Origin: JAGTVG01 sp964543195
GTDB taxonomy: Bacteria > Bacteroidota > Bacteroidia > Cytophagales > Cyclobacteriaceae
Assembly (NCBI GenBank): GCA_964543195.1
Contig: CAZIXF010000024.1
Coordinates: forward strand, 10,188 to 74,187
Reading direction: 5' to 3'
Length of the DNA stretch: 64,000 nucleotides
The translations under genes were made by a program, and so were the position numbers. The first letter of the stretch is position 1. Each line of letters opens with the position of its first letter. Of the stretch, positions 1 to 11,300 are shown in pieces. The notes beneath the pieces were generated by a model, which was not told the DNA's origin, did no database searches, and saw only the letters and a list, made by a program, of their open reading frames with translations.

Positions 1-1
1 G

Positions 2-79
2 GATTTTTCGCTTAGCAATATGCTGATCTCAATAACCTATATGTATAAATTTTACAATCCTAAAAAACTCGAAGAATAG
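2..79 (+). CDS. C-terminal end of an outer-membrane beta-barrel protein (partial)
   Basis: The reading frame starting at base 2 is open to a TAG at 77-79 and encodes the last 25 residues of a gene cut by the left edge. It contains the stretch LISITYMYKFYNPKK. This resembles the end of the barrel protein at 16310-17443 (LTLTIRYVRPYYKP): an amphipathic final beta strand followed by a short basic tail. In both places the stop lies exactly 3 nt before the ATG of a CE(K/N)EF-type lipoprotein gene. From this synteny I infer that the fragment is the paralogue of that barrel protein. The fragment is too short to prove homology alone. Confidence 0.6.
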   Translation, partial: DFSLSNMLISITYMYKFYNPKKLEE

Positions 80-82
80 AAT

Positions 83-1354
83 ATGAAAAGGTGTTTGATA
101 TATATAGGTTTGGCTATGGGGTTTTTTTCCTGCGAAAAAGAATTCGGCCCCAAGCCCCTCGATACCGGTTTTTATCAGAAGGTTTACGGGAATGGACAAA
201 GCGGTGAATTGCTGTCAGGCCTCAATATGCGGCAATTTCCGAAGGGCAGGAGTATCGAAATGCTGGATGAAGGGGGAATGATCGGCATGGGATCCCTGTA
301 TTTTGAAGAGGAAGATGAATCCTACAGCAGCATATATTTATTCAAGACGGATCAATACGGGTTTATTGATGAGGAGGTGCTCCTTCCGGTTGATGAAAAT
401 ACGGTGAGCCATGCCGTGGATCTGCACATGTCACCGGATGGCTTTATCGTGGCGGGTTCGGTTACAAGGGGAGAAGCGGATTCTGTGATAAATGAAATCT
501 ACCTCGCCAGACTGAACAGGGATCTTATCGTTGAATGGGAAACATTCAATACCATTCCCGGAGTTATCGGATTCCGGCAACCCGGTGAGCCCCATGCCCT
601 GGTCATAAACAGCCAGAATGAAATTGTGGTATTGGGAGCTTATCAGGTTCAGAATAGTGGAACTGTAGAGGAAACTGCCATGTTCCTGGGTTATTTTGAT
701 ATGGAAGGAAACCTGCTGTCTGACCGGGTAAGGACGTATCCGGATGGAACAAACGATGAACTGGGCAGGAATATTCTGGATGTAGCGGAAAGGAACCGGC
801 TTGTCTGGACGGGCAGCTATACGCAACAGGATATACCGCAGGCAAGTTTTATAGAAGCGCCCTATAATGGTGATATACCGGTTCCGGTACCTGTTGAAGA
901 TATTGATAACCGTGTCGGCGTCAGCAGTATATATAAAATTTCCCTGGGATTTATGATTGTGGGAACGGAATACAAACCGGGTGGAGACAGGGATCTCCGT
1001 GTGATCAAGGTTGACCGTAATGGAAATATCTCACCCGGAGGGATTTTCTGGGCCAGGAGTTATGAAGCCGGAGGTTTTGAAGAAGGTATTTCTGCATGTG
1101 AGGCCTTTGATGGTGGTTATATGATCCTTGGAGCCGCGTCGGTAAGCGGGAATAAAGATTTCTATCTTATAAAGATCGATGCATCCGGTGAAATTCAATG
1201 GGAAAGAAAATATGGAGGGCCCGGGGAAGAGATCCCTTCGGAGATTATATCTACTTCAAAAGGTTATGCCATGATCGGCACATCCCTGATCGCCGGGAGT
1301 AAGCTGATCACAGTGATCAATATGGACAGGCAGGGAAATATTGTACAGGATTAA
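83..1354 (+). CDS. Lipoprotein with beta-propeller-like repeats (triad copy 1)
   Basis: A 423-residue protein with a short lipoprotein signal; the lipobox is GFFSC, so Cys17 is the likely lipidated residue. Acidic residues right after the Cys (CEKEF) could favour surface export in Bacteroidota, which is inference. The C-terminal third has repeats of the type DGGYMILGAA..DFYLIKID..GEIQWERKYGG, typical of Bacteroidota beta-propeller proteins. The start of the mature part (CEKEFGPKP...FYQKVYG) matches the lipoprotein at 17447 (CENEFTVKP...FTKIYG), so the two are paralogues. It starts 3 nt after the barrel-gene fragment and ends 12 nt before the giant gene, implying one operon. Function unknown; a surface partner of the giant protein is a guess. 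Confidence 0.8.
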   Translation: MKRCLIYIGLAMGFFSCEKEFGPKPLDTGFYQKVYGNGQSGELLSGLNMRQFPKGRSIEMLDEGGMIGMGSLYFEEEDESYSSIYLFKTDQYGFIDEEVLLPVDENTVSHAVDLHMSPDGFIVAGSVTRGEADSVINEIYLARLNRDLIVEWETFNTIPGVIGFRQPGEPHALVINSQNEIVVLGAYQVQNSGTVEETAMFLGYFDMEGNLLSDRVRTYPDGTNDELGRNILDVAERNRLVWTGSYTQQDIPQASFIEAPYNGDIPVPVPVEDIDNRVGVSSIYKISLGFMIVGTEYKPGGDRDLRVIKVDRNGNISPGGIFWARSYEAGGFEEGISACEAFDGGYMILGAASVSGNKDFYLIKIDASGEIQWERKYGGPGEEIPSEIISTSKGYAMIGTSLIAGSKLITVINMDRQGNIVQD

Positions 1355-1366
1355 AAAGTAAATGAA

Positions 1367-4300
1367 ATGAAATTCCATATTATAAATAGTATAAAAGGAC
1401 AGCAATTTACGGGTTCGAAAAGGACAATTTTAATATTGTTTTTAATTGTTTCATCTATTAAGGCACATGCGGGCAATCCTGATATAACTTCCGTATCGCC
1501 AACTACAATTTGCTCAGGTGAAACGCTGACTATAAACGGTTCCGGATTCACTGATTCCCCGGCGATGGATAAAGTGGTTCTGAATGGGGTTGAGATCACT
1601 TCTTTTGAATCAAAATCCAATACAGTCGCAACCGTCATTGTTCCTTCAGGTGCCGTAACCGATGGGTCTGAATCCATTGATATAGAAGCTTACAATGGCA
1701 CTACTTTACATGACACCTATACCACCTCCATGAATATCGGACCGGTACCGGCTGATCCTACCGGAGCCACAGATAATGAGTATTGTGAAGGTGATGCCAT
1801 AACCTCCATCAGTGTAAATGATCCGGGAAACGATTATTCGGTAATGTGGTACAATTCCTCTGTGGGCAGTACGCTCGCTTCAGGTACTACTTCGGGGAAT
1901 AACGGTGAGATATTCACGCCTTCCACAGATGCCACGGACACCTATCACGCAGAAATAGAACATGATGCATCCGGTTGTGTCAGTGATAACCGCGTAGGAG
2001 TTACGATCACAAGAAACGATACCCCGTCAGATCCCTCGGGAGCTTCGGATGAGTCCTATTGTGAAGGCGACCCGATTCCTGCCATCAGTGTAAATGATCC
2101 CGGAGGAGGATACACTGTAATGTGGTATGCTTCTTCCGGAGGCGGTACACTGGCTTCCGGAACCACAGGGGGAAATAATGGAGAGGAATTTACCGCCGAT
2201 AATCCCGGTACGGCTACGTATTATGCGGAAGTGGTCGATGATGGAACAGCCTGCGTCAGCCTGAACCGGCTGGGTGTTACCCTGACGGAAAATACGATAC
2301 CTTCCACCCCGACCATCTCGACTGCCGCTTCTGCGCCGTATTGCTCGGGTACCACAATCACACTCGAAGCCGATGTGGTGGCTACCGATTATATCTGGTA
2401 CCGTGATGGATCACCGATCGGAGGGGCCACCAATCAGACCTATGATGCCAGTCTGGCAGGGGATTATACGGTAAAAGCGGTAAATGGTGGTTGTGAAAGC
2501 CCTGAGTCTGCCGCATTCACGATCAGTTCTACTCCTTCCACACCAACGATCACCACGGCAGCTTCAGCTCCTTATTGTGCCGGGGTTACGATCACACTCG
2601 ATGCCGGAGCGGGCGGGGATACCTATATATGGTATCAGGATGCCGTGGAGATCTCCGGTCAAACGGGACAGACCTATGATACGGATGAAGCGGGTGATTA
2701 CACGGTAATTGCTGTCAGTGCGGAAAATTGTGAAAGTTCCGAATCGGCTCCTTTTACAATCGGAACCGTACCTGATCCTCCTCTAGCCGGTCAGGCTTCA
2801 TATGATATATGTGGTGACGGGAATATTGATATATCGGCTACGCTTGCGGGCACCTCAACCCCTGGAACGGATTACAGAATACAATTTTCCGATGACGGGG
2901 GGACCAATGTCGATCATACTGAGAATTCTTCTCCATTTGATTGGGATAATATTCCTGTCACGGTCGGTTCACCAAAAACCATTAATATAAGAACCCAGAA
3001 TAAAGATACCGATTGCGCCAGCGACTGGTCTGCAACCTCCACGGTTCTGACGGCTAACCCCGAGCCTACTATTGATACCCAGCCGACCGACCAGACCGTG
3101 TGTGAAAGTGAACAGACCACCTTTGAAGTCACAGCCAGTGGCGTAACCCTGGCTTACCAATGGCAGTATAACGATGGCTCATGGAATGATGTGCCATCTG
3201 TTGGTGGTGATCCCTATTCCGGAGAAACCACCAGCATTTTAACCGTAACCGGGCAAAGCGCCCTCGATGGATACGATTACAGGGTGGTAGTATCCGAGAC
3301 AAGCGGGAATATAGTCTGTCCGGTTAACAGCAGTGCCAGAACACTCACTGTGAACACCCCGGCAGAAATTGTTTTTGATAATGTGCCTACCTCGGTGTGC
3401 ATTCCGGACAATGCTACCTTTTCAATTAATCTTGAGGCCACAATTCAGAATGGTACAGTTAACGATGGAATCTGGGAGGTGATCTCAGGAACAGGAGGAT
3501 TTGGCAACAGTTCACCGGGAACAGACCCTCTGACCATTTCGGACCCAACGGATCCCGACACAAAATACTGGCCTACTTATATCGATGTGGCCAATGAATC
3601 AGTAACGTTAAGGTTAAGCGCAGATAATCAGGGTGTTTGTTCATCCCAGATTGATTCGGAACAGAGAACAATCGCCTTTATACAGAAAAGCTCGCCCACT
3701 ATAATTACTTCCAGCACTGAAGTCTGCCCTGAGGCAATAATCGATCTCGAAGGAGTATTAAGTGAAGGAGGTACCGGTGGAACCTGGAGTACTGTGCCCA
3801 CCGACAATCCTTCAGGTTTCGGAGATGTAAATAGTTTGGTCACAACCTATACGCCAAGTGCTTCCGACTTGTCAAACGGAAGTGTGACGATTCAGTTGGA
3901 ACAGACCGGAGGAGCGTGTGGCGACCCGGATCCGGCCCAGGTTACTATTGATTTTTATTCCTCACCGGTAACCGGCAATATAATTACCGATTCGGAAATA
4001 AACACGCTTGATTCAGTGTGCCAGGGCTCGAAAGGCATTATTTATATGATAGAAGGTGATCCTCCATCGACTAATACGTATTTATGGGATATACCCGCTG
4101 AAGCAGGAACCCAGGCTACAGGAGGCAACTCGAGCAGTATAACTGTTAATGTTAGCAGTGATATGGAAGATACCATCATACATACTATCTCTTCACAGGT
4201 AATGGATATAAATGGTTGTCAGGGAAATGTATCCACATTGGATGTTAAAGTAGTTCCCCTTCCAAATGTGATTATTGGAAACACTACCACAGATTATTCT

Positions 4301-7300
4301 TTTGAAGCTCCACCTGTAGATCTTATAGGGCTTAAGAGAACGATTATCAACGGTACACTGGAGGAAGATACGGTAAAAGGAAATGATATCCTTAACCTTC
4401 TTTTCACGGGTCCCGGTGTCACATTTAATTATTATGAAACCAAATATGAGTTTGATCCCGGGGCTGCTGGCAAAACATTCGGTGGATATCATAATTTGGT
4501 TATGAACTATACCGATCCGGGTACAGGCTGTAAATCGATAAACGATACATTACAGGTTACAGTATTTGACCCCAATAATACAATCATAAATCTTGATCCC
4601 GAGTATTGTGTTTATGACGATGTTACAGATTATCTTGAACTGAGAGGGGCCCCGGAACCCATTGTACCTCCGGATGAAATAAGAAAAATTGTTTATAATT
4701 ATGGTGATTATTATGACTATACACACATTCAAAATCCATCTTTTCCGTATAAATGGGATGGAAATGTACTATATGTGGAGGATGTGGTTTGGCTCGGGTT
4801 CCAGGGTCCGGGATTGATCGATGAAACCGGCGGAGTTCGGTTCGACCCTTCCTCCGGATCGGGAAACAAAACAATACAGTGGATTTATCAACGGGTGTAT
4901 TCTTACAGATTACAGGAATGCACTAACCGGACATTTTTTTATGAAGACCCATTAGATCCGGGTAAAGTAACCCGAACCGAATGTAATTCATATGAAACTG
5001 ATCCGGATAGTTGGGGACTCCTGCCTGGATATGAATCCTTCCAGTATACAAATAACTATACCCTTACCCAGGAAACGCTAACGGTACATTCCACTCCTGC
5101 AGAGCCCCATATTGTTGATAATACGGATGGTATTAATGATGATTCCTTGCATTATTGTCTGACTGACGATATTAATGATGTTATAATTGCAAATGCAGAT
5201 ACTACCAGTACCTATAACTGGTATTCATCAGAATCCGGATCAACGCTTATTCATACTGTTGATAAAACCGATGACTTCACGTCCAGTCCTGGTGATCTTG
5301 GTATAACAAATACTCCACAGACATTCACATATTATGTGTCACAGCTAAAGCATGAAAGCACAACATTTAATGGCTGTGAAGGTCCACGGCAGGAAATTAA
5401 TGTAAATATCTACGATATTCCAACTCAACCTGTTTTAGCTGATTATGCAGGAAATTATTGTGATGTAGATGATGTTGAAATACTTACAGTGCTTAATCCA
5501 ATGGAAGATGATTTATATACCTGGTATGATCAGAATGGCGCAGGAGATAAAGATAATATAATTCTCTCTGATGCTAATTCATTTAAACCGGATTTTACAT
5601 CCGTTCCAAAGCCAGTAGATACTACTTTTTTTATTACAAAATCAAAAAATGAGATCGGCCTGTTTGAAGGTTGTGAAAGCAATTCATTAACCATAAATAT
5701 TAAAGTTAATTTGCCCCCCAATGTTTCTTTTAGTGGCCTGGCAAATAAGTATTGTATAGACTATGAGGAACTTGTTGATCTGTTGGGGCTACCCGTTGGT
5801 GAAGGGGGCGTTTTTATCGGAAATGGAATAAATGACTTAGGTCAGGGCCTGGCTGAATTCAGCGTGGCCGATGCCGCGGAATCAGCGGATACCTCGGGGG
5901 TAGTAACCTCTCATGAGATCAAATTTATTTATACCGATGAAAATGGATGTACAGACTCAAGTTCACAAGTGGTAATGATCAATCCACTGCCAGAACCGGA
6001 TTTTAATATTCAGGATGGGAAAGAATTCTGTCATGAGGATCCCTTGTTTGATCTCTTCGATGATACGGAATCAGTTACCTCATTGACAAGCAAGGAATAC
6101 ACGACTCAAAAACTCGGGCCGATAGGTGAAGCCTATGAACCTCGCTTTGTAGGTACAGACGTAATAACTTACAGTGTGGAAGATCAGAATGGATGCACAA
6201 ACAGTATATCAAAAACGGTAATAGTCAATCCGTTACCATCCCCTGAATTTGAATTAACCTCCCAGTGTAATAACGAAGAAATAGTATTTCTGAACCAGAG
6301 TACCATTGAATCGGGTTCGATAGCGAACTGGAAATGGGAGTTTGGTGATGGGGATACTTCGGTGGCAGAAAGCCCGGTCCATATATATGATCAATCGAAA
6401 CAATACAATGTCAATCTAATTGCAATTTCTGATAAGGGATGTGAAGAATCCACCACACAATTGGTTTCTATTGGAAGATTGCCCGGAATTGATTTTGACT
6501 TCATAGGTGAATGTGAAGGTGGAATGACGGAATTCGACGCAAGCGTAAATGATCCCGAGGCCGATATAATATCATGGCAATGGGATTTTAATGATAATGG
6601 TTCAATAAGTACCCAGCCTATGTCCACCAATCATCTTTTCAGTGAACAGGGAGACTTTACCGTTACACTGACCGTGGAGACCCGGGAAGGATGTGTTGAA
6701 GAAGAAGAAAAGCGTGTTTTGATCCTGCCTACCCTGGATCTGACCCAGAACTATTTTGAAGATTTTGAACAGAATACGGAAAGCTGGATCCCCGAGGATA
6801 TACGCCCGGGAATAATTCCTGAAAATCAAAAATGGAGTTGGGAGATTAATGATCCATCCATGGAATATATTGCTCCTGAACCAGAGAACGGGGCTAATTT
6901 CTGGGCTACCACTAATTTTGAAGGCGGTTATGATTTATCGGAAACATCAGCGCTTAATAGTCCCTGTTTTAATCTTTCAAACTTCAAAAAACCCATGATC
7001 AGTTTCGACCGGTATAAAGATCTTGAAGAAACCAGGGATGGTGTAACCTTTCAATACTCACTGGATAATGGGTCCACTTGGTATATTCTGGGTGAAGAAG
7101 CGCAGGGTGTAAACTGGTATGATACACGTGGAATTATTGGGCTTACAGAAGTTGACGAAGAAAATCGCTCAAACGGATGGACAGGTGAACAAAATGAATG
7201 GCTGACCTCCAGGTTCAACCTGGATCTGTTGGCCTATGATTCAATTGGTGTGGTAAGATTCAGGCTGGTCCTGGGTAGTGACAATGCCAAAAACAATACC

Positions 7301-8293
7301 GGATTTGGATTCGATAATGTATTTATAGGAGAGAGAAACAGAACAGTATTGATCGAACAATTTGCAAACCGGAATAAAGATGAATCAATTGACGAGGAAA
7401 ACGAGATCGACGCTCTTGTAGCTGGAAATGAAGAATTGATCACTATCAAATATCATACAGGATATCCAGCTGCCGATGTATTCAGTGTGGCAAATAAAAC
7501 GGATCCGGGAGGAAGGTCCATCTTTTACGGTGTGTCTTCGGTGCCCTATAGCATTATCGACGGAAATATCAGGAATACATTGCCATTTTCAAGTGGATGG
7601 GGTTCCCTGGAGACTTCTAAAAGGATTCTTGACAGAGCAGATTTTGACCTGTCTGTTTCAACTCCACCTTCCGGGGAGGATTTTCTGAATATTGAAGCAT
7701 CCATTTTATCGTTGAATGAGTACTCCGGTACGATAAAGGCTTTTATTGCTGTTATCGAAGACTCTGCAACGGCAGATAATGGGGAATGGACCACTCATAT
7801 AGTTCGAAAGCTTTTACCCGACGTATCTGGTTACAGAATGGACCGGAATTGGGGAGTGAATGATGAGGAAATCATGAGGTTTACTTATGATCTAAAGAAC
7901 TTTTCAGACATTTCGAATGATAATATAACTATAGTTTTTTTCATTCAGGATGAAAATACCAGGGAAATACTCCAGGCTACTGCTTATAAGACCAATAACG
8001 CACTCGATCGGGTTTTGGGACTGGAAAATTCACTTGAACCCCATGATTTTGCCCGTGTATTTCCAAATCCGGCCGACGATCATTTTAAAGTTGAATTCTT
8101 AAATGAACTCAATAATTCTTATCAATGGTTCATAATTGACCAACGAGGTGTGAATTTAGCTGAGGGGGTTATATCACCTGGTGGTTCCATGGCAGAATTT
8201 GATGCCACTAAGTTACCATCTGGCCTTAATCATCTCATAATAAAAAATGATCAGGACGATTTTTACATTTTTAAGCTTTTAATATTACATTAA
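1367..8293 (+). CDS. Giant Ig-like/PKD surface protein with Omp28-like domain and T9SS sorting tail (triad copy 1)
   Basis: A 2308-residue secreted protein. The signal peptide is about residues 1-35 (basic start, ILILFLIV core, AHA-G cleavage). An IPT/TIG-like domain follows (about 36-125), then many Ig-like modules with paired Cys (YCEGD and APYCSG motifs). Two PKD domains lie near 1625-1790 (WKWEFGDGDTS and WQWDFNDNG). A jellyroll-like EDFEQNTESW domain starts near 1797. A thioredoxin-fold domain resembling Omp28 starts near 1991 (VLIEQFAN ... SIFYGVSSVPYSIIDG), but the CxxC of Omp28 proteins is missing. The last 80 residues (VFPNPADDHFKVEF ... LPSGLNHLII) form a type A T9SS sorting domain, so export by T9SS and surface anchoring are expected. 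The same C-terminal half recurs in the giant gene ending at 27416. Ligand unknown. Confidence 0.88.
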   Translation: MKFHIINSIKGQQFTGSKRTILILFLIVSSIKAHAGNPDITSVSPTTICSGETLTINGSGFTDSPAMDKVVLNGVEITSFESKSNTVATVIVPSGAVTDGSESIDIEAYNGTTLHDTYTTSMNIGPVPADPTGATDNEYCEGDAITSISVNDPGNDYSVMWYNSSVGSTLASGTTSGNNGEIFTPSTDATDTYHAEIEHDASGCVSDNRVGVTITRNDTPSDPSGASDESYCEGDPIPAISVNDPGGGYTVMWYASSGGGTLASGTTGGNNGEEFTADNPGTATYYAEVVDDGTACVSLNRLGVTLTENTIPSTPTISTAASAPYCSGTTITLEADVVATDYIWYRDGSPIGGATNQTYDASLAGDYTVKAVNGGCESPESAAFTISSTPSTPTITTAASAPYCAGVTITLDAGAGGDTYIWYQDAVEISGQTGQTYDTDEAGDYTVIAVSAENCESSESAPFTIGTVPDPPLAGQASYDICGDGNIDISATLAGTSTPGTDYRIQFSDDGGTNVDHTENSSPFDWDNIPVTVGSPKTINIRTQNKDTDCASDWSATSTVLTANPEPTIDTQPTDQTVCESEQTTFEVTASGVTLAYQWQYNDGSWNDVPSVGGDPYSGETTSILTVTGQSALDGYDYRVVVSETSGNIVCPVNSSARTLTVNTPAEIVFDNVPTSVCIPDNATFSINLEATIQNGTVNDGIWEVISGTGGFGNSSPGTDPLTISDPTDPDTKYWPTYIDVANESVTLRLSADNQGVCSSQIDSEQRTIAFIQKSSPTIITSSTEVCPEAIIDLEGVLSEGGTGGTWSTVPTDNPSGFGDVNSLVTTYTPSASDLSNGSVTIQLEQTGGACGDPDPAQVTIDFYSSPVTGNIITDSEINTLDSVCQGSKGIIYMIEGDPPSTNTYLWDIPAEAGTQATGGNSSSITVNVSSDMEDTIIHTISSQVMDINGCQGNVSTLDVKVVPLPNVIIGNTTTDYSFEAPPVDLIGLKRTIINGTLEEDTVKGNDILNLLFTGPGVTFNYYETKYEFDPGAAGKTFGGYHNLVMNYTDPGTGCKSINDTLQVTVFDPNNTIINLDPEYCVYDDVTDYLELRGAPEPIVPPDEIRKIVYNYGDYYDYTHIQNPSFPYKWDGNVLYVEDVVWLGFQGPGLIDETGGVRFDPSSGSGNKTIQWIYQRVYSYRLQECTNRTFFYEDPLDPGKVTRTECNSYETDPDSWGLLPGYESFQYTNNYTLTQETLTVHSTPAEPHIVDNTDGINDDSLHYCLTDDINDVIIANADTTSTYNWYSSESGSTLIHTVDKTDDFTSSPGDLGITNTPQTFTYYVSQLKHESTTFNGCEGPRQEINVNIYDIPTQPVLADYAGNYCDVDDVEILTVLNPMEDDLYTWYDQNGAGDKDNIILSDANSFKPDFTSVPKPVDTTFFITKSKNEIGLFEGCESNSLTINIKVNLPPNVSFSGLANKYCIDYEELVDLLGLPVGEGGVFIGNGINDLGQGLAEFSVADAAESADTSGVVTSHEIKFIYTDENGCTDSSSQVVMINPLPEPDFNIQDGKEFCHEDPLFDLFDDTESVTSLTSKEYTTQKLGPIGEAYEPRFVGTDVITYSVEDQNGCTNSISKTVIVNPLPSPEFELTSQCNNEEIVFLNQSTIESGSIANWKWEFGDGDTSVAESPVHIYDQSKQYNVNLIAISDKGCEESTTQLVSIGRLPGIDFDFIGECEGGMTEFDASVNDPEADIISWQWDFNDNGSISTQPMSTNHLFSEQGDFTVTLTVETREGCVEEEEKRVLILPTLDLTQNYFEDFEQNTESWIPEDIRPGIIPENQKWSWEINDPSMEYIAPEPENGANFWATTNFEGGYDLSETSALNSPCFNLSNFKKPMISFDRYKDLEETRDGVTFQYSLDNGSTWYILGEEAQGVNWYDTRGIIGLTEVDEENRSNGWTGEQNEWLTSRFNLDLLAYDSIGVVRFRLVLGSDNAKNNTGFGFDNVFIGERNRTVLIEQFANRNKDESIDEENEIDALVAGNEELITIKYHTGYPAADVFSVANKTDPGGRSIFYGVSSVPYSIIDGNIRNTLPFSSGWGSLETSKRILDRADFDLSVSTPPSGEDFLNIEASILSLNEYSGTIKAFIAVIEDSATADNGEWTTHIVRKLLPDVSGYRMDRNWGVNDEEIMRFTYDLKNFSDISNDNITIVFFIQDENTREILQATAYKTNNALDRVLGLENSLEPHDFARVFPNPADDHFKVEFLNELNNSYQWFIIDQRGVNLAEGVISPGGSMAEFDATKLPSGLNHLIIKNDQDDFYIFKLLILH

Positions 8294-8340
8294 TGGGATT
8301 AAACCAGGTTTTCAATAAAAAATAATAATATCTTTATCTC

Positions 8341-11300
8341 ATGATAAAGGCAATTCTGAAGATCATAAATGTTCAGAAGAAAGAGGAAGAGCGACCGGCG
8401 TTGTTATTGTTGGGTTATGGGTTCTTCATGGGGGTCTTTCTGGCAACTTATCGTGTAGTAGTTGAAACATTATTTCTAAATACACAGGGAGCACTGCTAA
8501 AAGAAGCCTTTTTTATATCAGGTATACTGGGTGTAATATCCACCTGGTTGTATATGATCCTTCAAAAAAAGATTTCGTTCAGCAAATTAGCCCTTTCAAA
8601 TCTTTTAGCAGTTTTCAGTTTTATCGTTATAACCTTCCTGAATATTACTTCCACATCCAGTCAGATCTTCATATTTATCCTGTATGTAATGCTTTTCCCT
8701 GTAACATCCGTTATGCTGCTCAGTTTCTGGGGATTGTTCGGAAGGATATTCGATATAAGACAATCAAGAAGGATCATTGGCAGTATCGATGCCGGGCAAT
8801 TGCTGGCCACTATACTTGCCTTCGTCTCCGTTCCCTTTTTCATTGAATATATCAGTAACGTAACGGATCTTCTGATAGTGAGTGCCTCCAGTATTATAGC
8901 CTGTCTTGGGTTTCTGATTTTTATCAACAAACAAATAAGGTATACCCCCAAACATCGTGAACAGGATTCCTCAGAAATTTACCGGTTTTCTAAATTTTTT
9001 AAAGATAAATATATAATTCTTTTATCTCTTTTTATCGGAATTTCTATTATCTGTGTAACATTTGTCGATTACACTTTTTTAAAGATCACTGAACAGCAAT
9101 ACCCGGATGAAAATAGCCTGGCTAAATTTTTATCTTATATGTACCTGTCCATTATGGCATTTACACTGCTGATGCAAACTTTTGTTAACGAAAGGTTAAT
9201 TGCTTCTTATGGTTTAAAAACAGCATTGACTATTCTTCCTGTAGTTCTGGGTTTGTTTACTATCGCCGCAATTATTACAGGAACCTTTTTTGGATATGCC
9301 ACATCATCCCAGTATTTCATTTATTATTTTCTGTTCATAGGGCTCAGCAAGTTTTTCTCCAATTCACTTAGGGAAGCCTTGGAAAATCCAACTTTCAAGA
9401 TCTTCTTCATGCCGCTCAATATCAATATCCGGTTTGATATACAGGCCAAAGTGGAAGGCGTTATTAACGAAATGGCCAGGTTGATAGCTGGTGGTTTGAT
9501 CCTTGTGATCGGTTTGTTTGCAGTATTTAGCCTGATCCATTATTCGTACTTCCTTCTTTTTATGATAATTGGATACTTCTTTGTAACGGGAAAGCTATAT
9601 AATGAATACAGGAACAAAGTAAAAAAGAAACTTGAAAGCCACGAGATCGATTCGGAGGAAATTGCCTCAGAGGTGATAGAGCTGGATACCGTAATGAGAA
9701 ATATTACGAATATCAAGGAATCGGCCTCGAAGATTTTTTCTTTAAAAATAATTGAAAAACTGGATCGCAATAAATTTAAGGATTTGCTCCCCTCACTCGT
9801 TAACAAGGAACAGAAAATCATTAAAAAATTTGCCCTTCTTAAACTCAATGAACTTCGAAATGTTGGGGGCACTCAAAACCCGAAAAAAGTAAAGATCATT
9901 GAAGATACTGAAAAAGGGAAAGAAGACATCGGGAACTGGCTAAACCGCCTGTTGCATTCCGATGATGATCATTCGTTTTCTGAGAATTTATCGAGGCTTA
10001 CAAGATCCGAAGATGTGGAGGACAGGATGGAGGCCATCAATATGATCATTAATCAACCCTCCGATGAATGTATTCCTTATCTGATGGAATTGCTGGGAGA
10101 TCTGAATTTCAGTGTACAGTCAAATTCCATTATGGCTGCCGGCAGAATCAACCGCCAGGAATTATATCCCTTCATGATCGATAAACTTTCTTCCTCGACC
10201 TTTGGGGATATTGCCATAAATGCATTAATAAACATCGGCGATGAGATAATACCCCATCTCGATGTGGTATTTCAAAAAACCGATCAGGACCCCCAGACCC
10301 AATTGAGGATCATCCGGGTCTTAGAAAAATTAAATTCAGAAAGGTCCAGGGAGATACTCTGGTCTAAAGTTGACTATCCGGATAAAAAAGTAGTCTCCCA
10401 GATCCTGCTTGCCCTGGCTAATTCCGATTTCGAAGCCGAAGGATATCAGACCGTCCGGATAAAATATGTAATTGAGTCAGATGTGAATGACATAATCTGG
10501 AACCTTCATGCATTGGATAAAATACCCAATACAGAAATAGGTAAACTTCTCAGGTCATCCATAGAAGAAGAAAATCAGAATCATTTCAGGCATATCTATA
10601 TGCTGCTGTCGATGATCTACGATCAGTATTCGATAAATTTGATCAAGGCCAATATCGAAAGCAAAACCAGTGAAGGGATTACCTATGCAATTGAATTGCT
10701 GGATGTATTACTGGCCGAGGATCTCAAAGATAGGCTAGTGCCCTTATTTGATGATATATCCGATCAGGAAAAAGTAAAACGACTTCAGGTGTTCTATCCT
10801 CACATTCTTGGGGATTTTAAAGATGTGATCAAGCAGATAATCAATAAGGAATTCAACCAGATTAACCGGTGGTCCAAGGCGCTTGCCTTGTATTGGGTTG
10901 GAATGAACAGGGAAGAGTCCTTATTATATGAGCTAATAGCTAACATCTTCAATCCAGATCCCCTTATTTCAGATACCGCCGCTTGGTCATTATTTCAGAT
11001 TAATCCTGAATATTATCACGAAAACATTACAAGAGTCGGAAGGTCAAAAAAGCTTGAACTTGATTCGATGATATTGAAACAGCGAACACGCATTGATCAA
11101 ATTGAAAAACCACTAACCATCAACAAAGCCTTTTTTCTTTCGAATCTTCCGGTTTTTAATCAGATACCGACAACGTTTATTGTTAATCTTCTGGACCTGA
11201 CTGAAGAAATGTATCTAATGAAAGATCAGAAAATAAGGATTACCGAAGAAACCAATACGTATTTTTATGTAGTGTATGAGGGCTATGTGAACCTGATACA

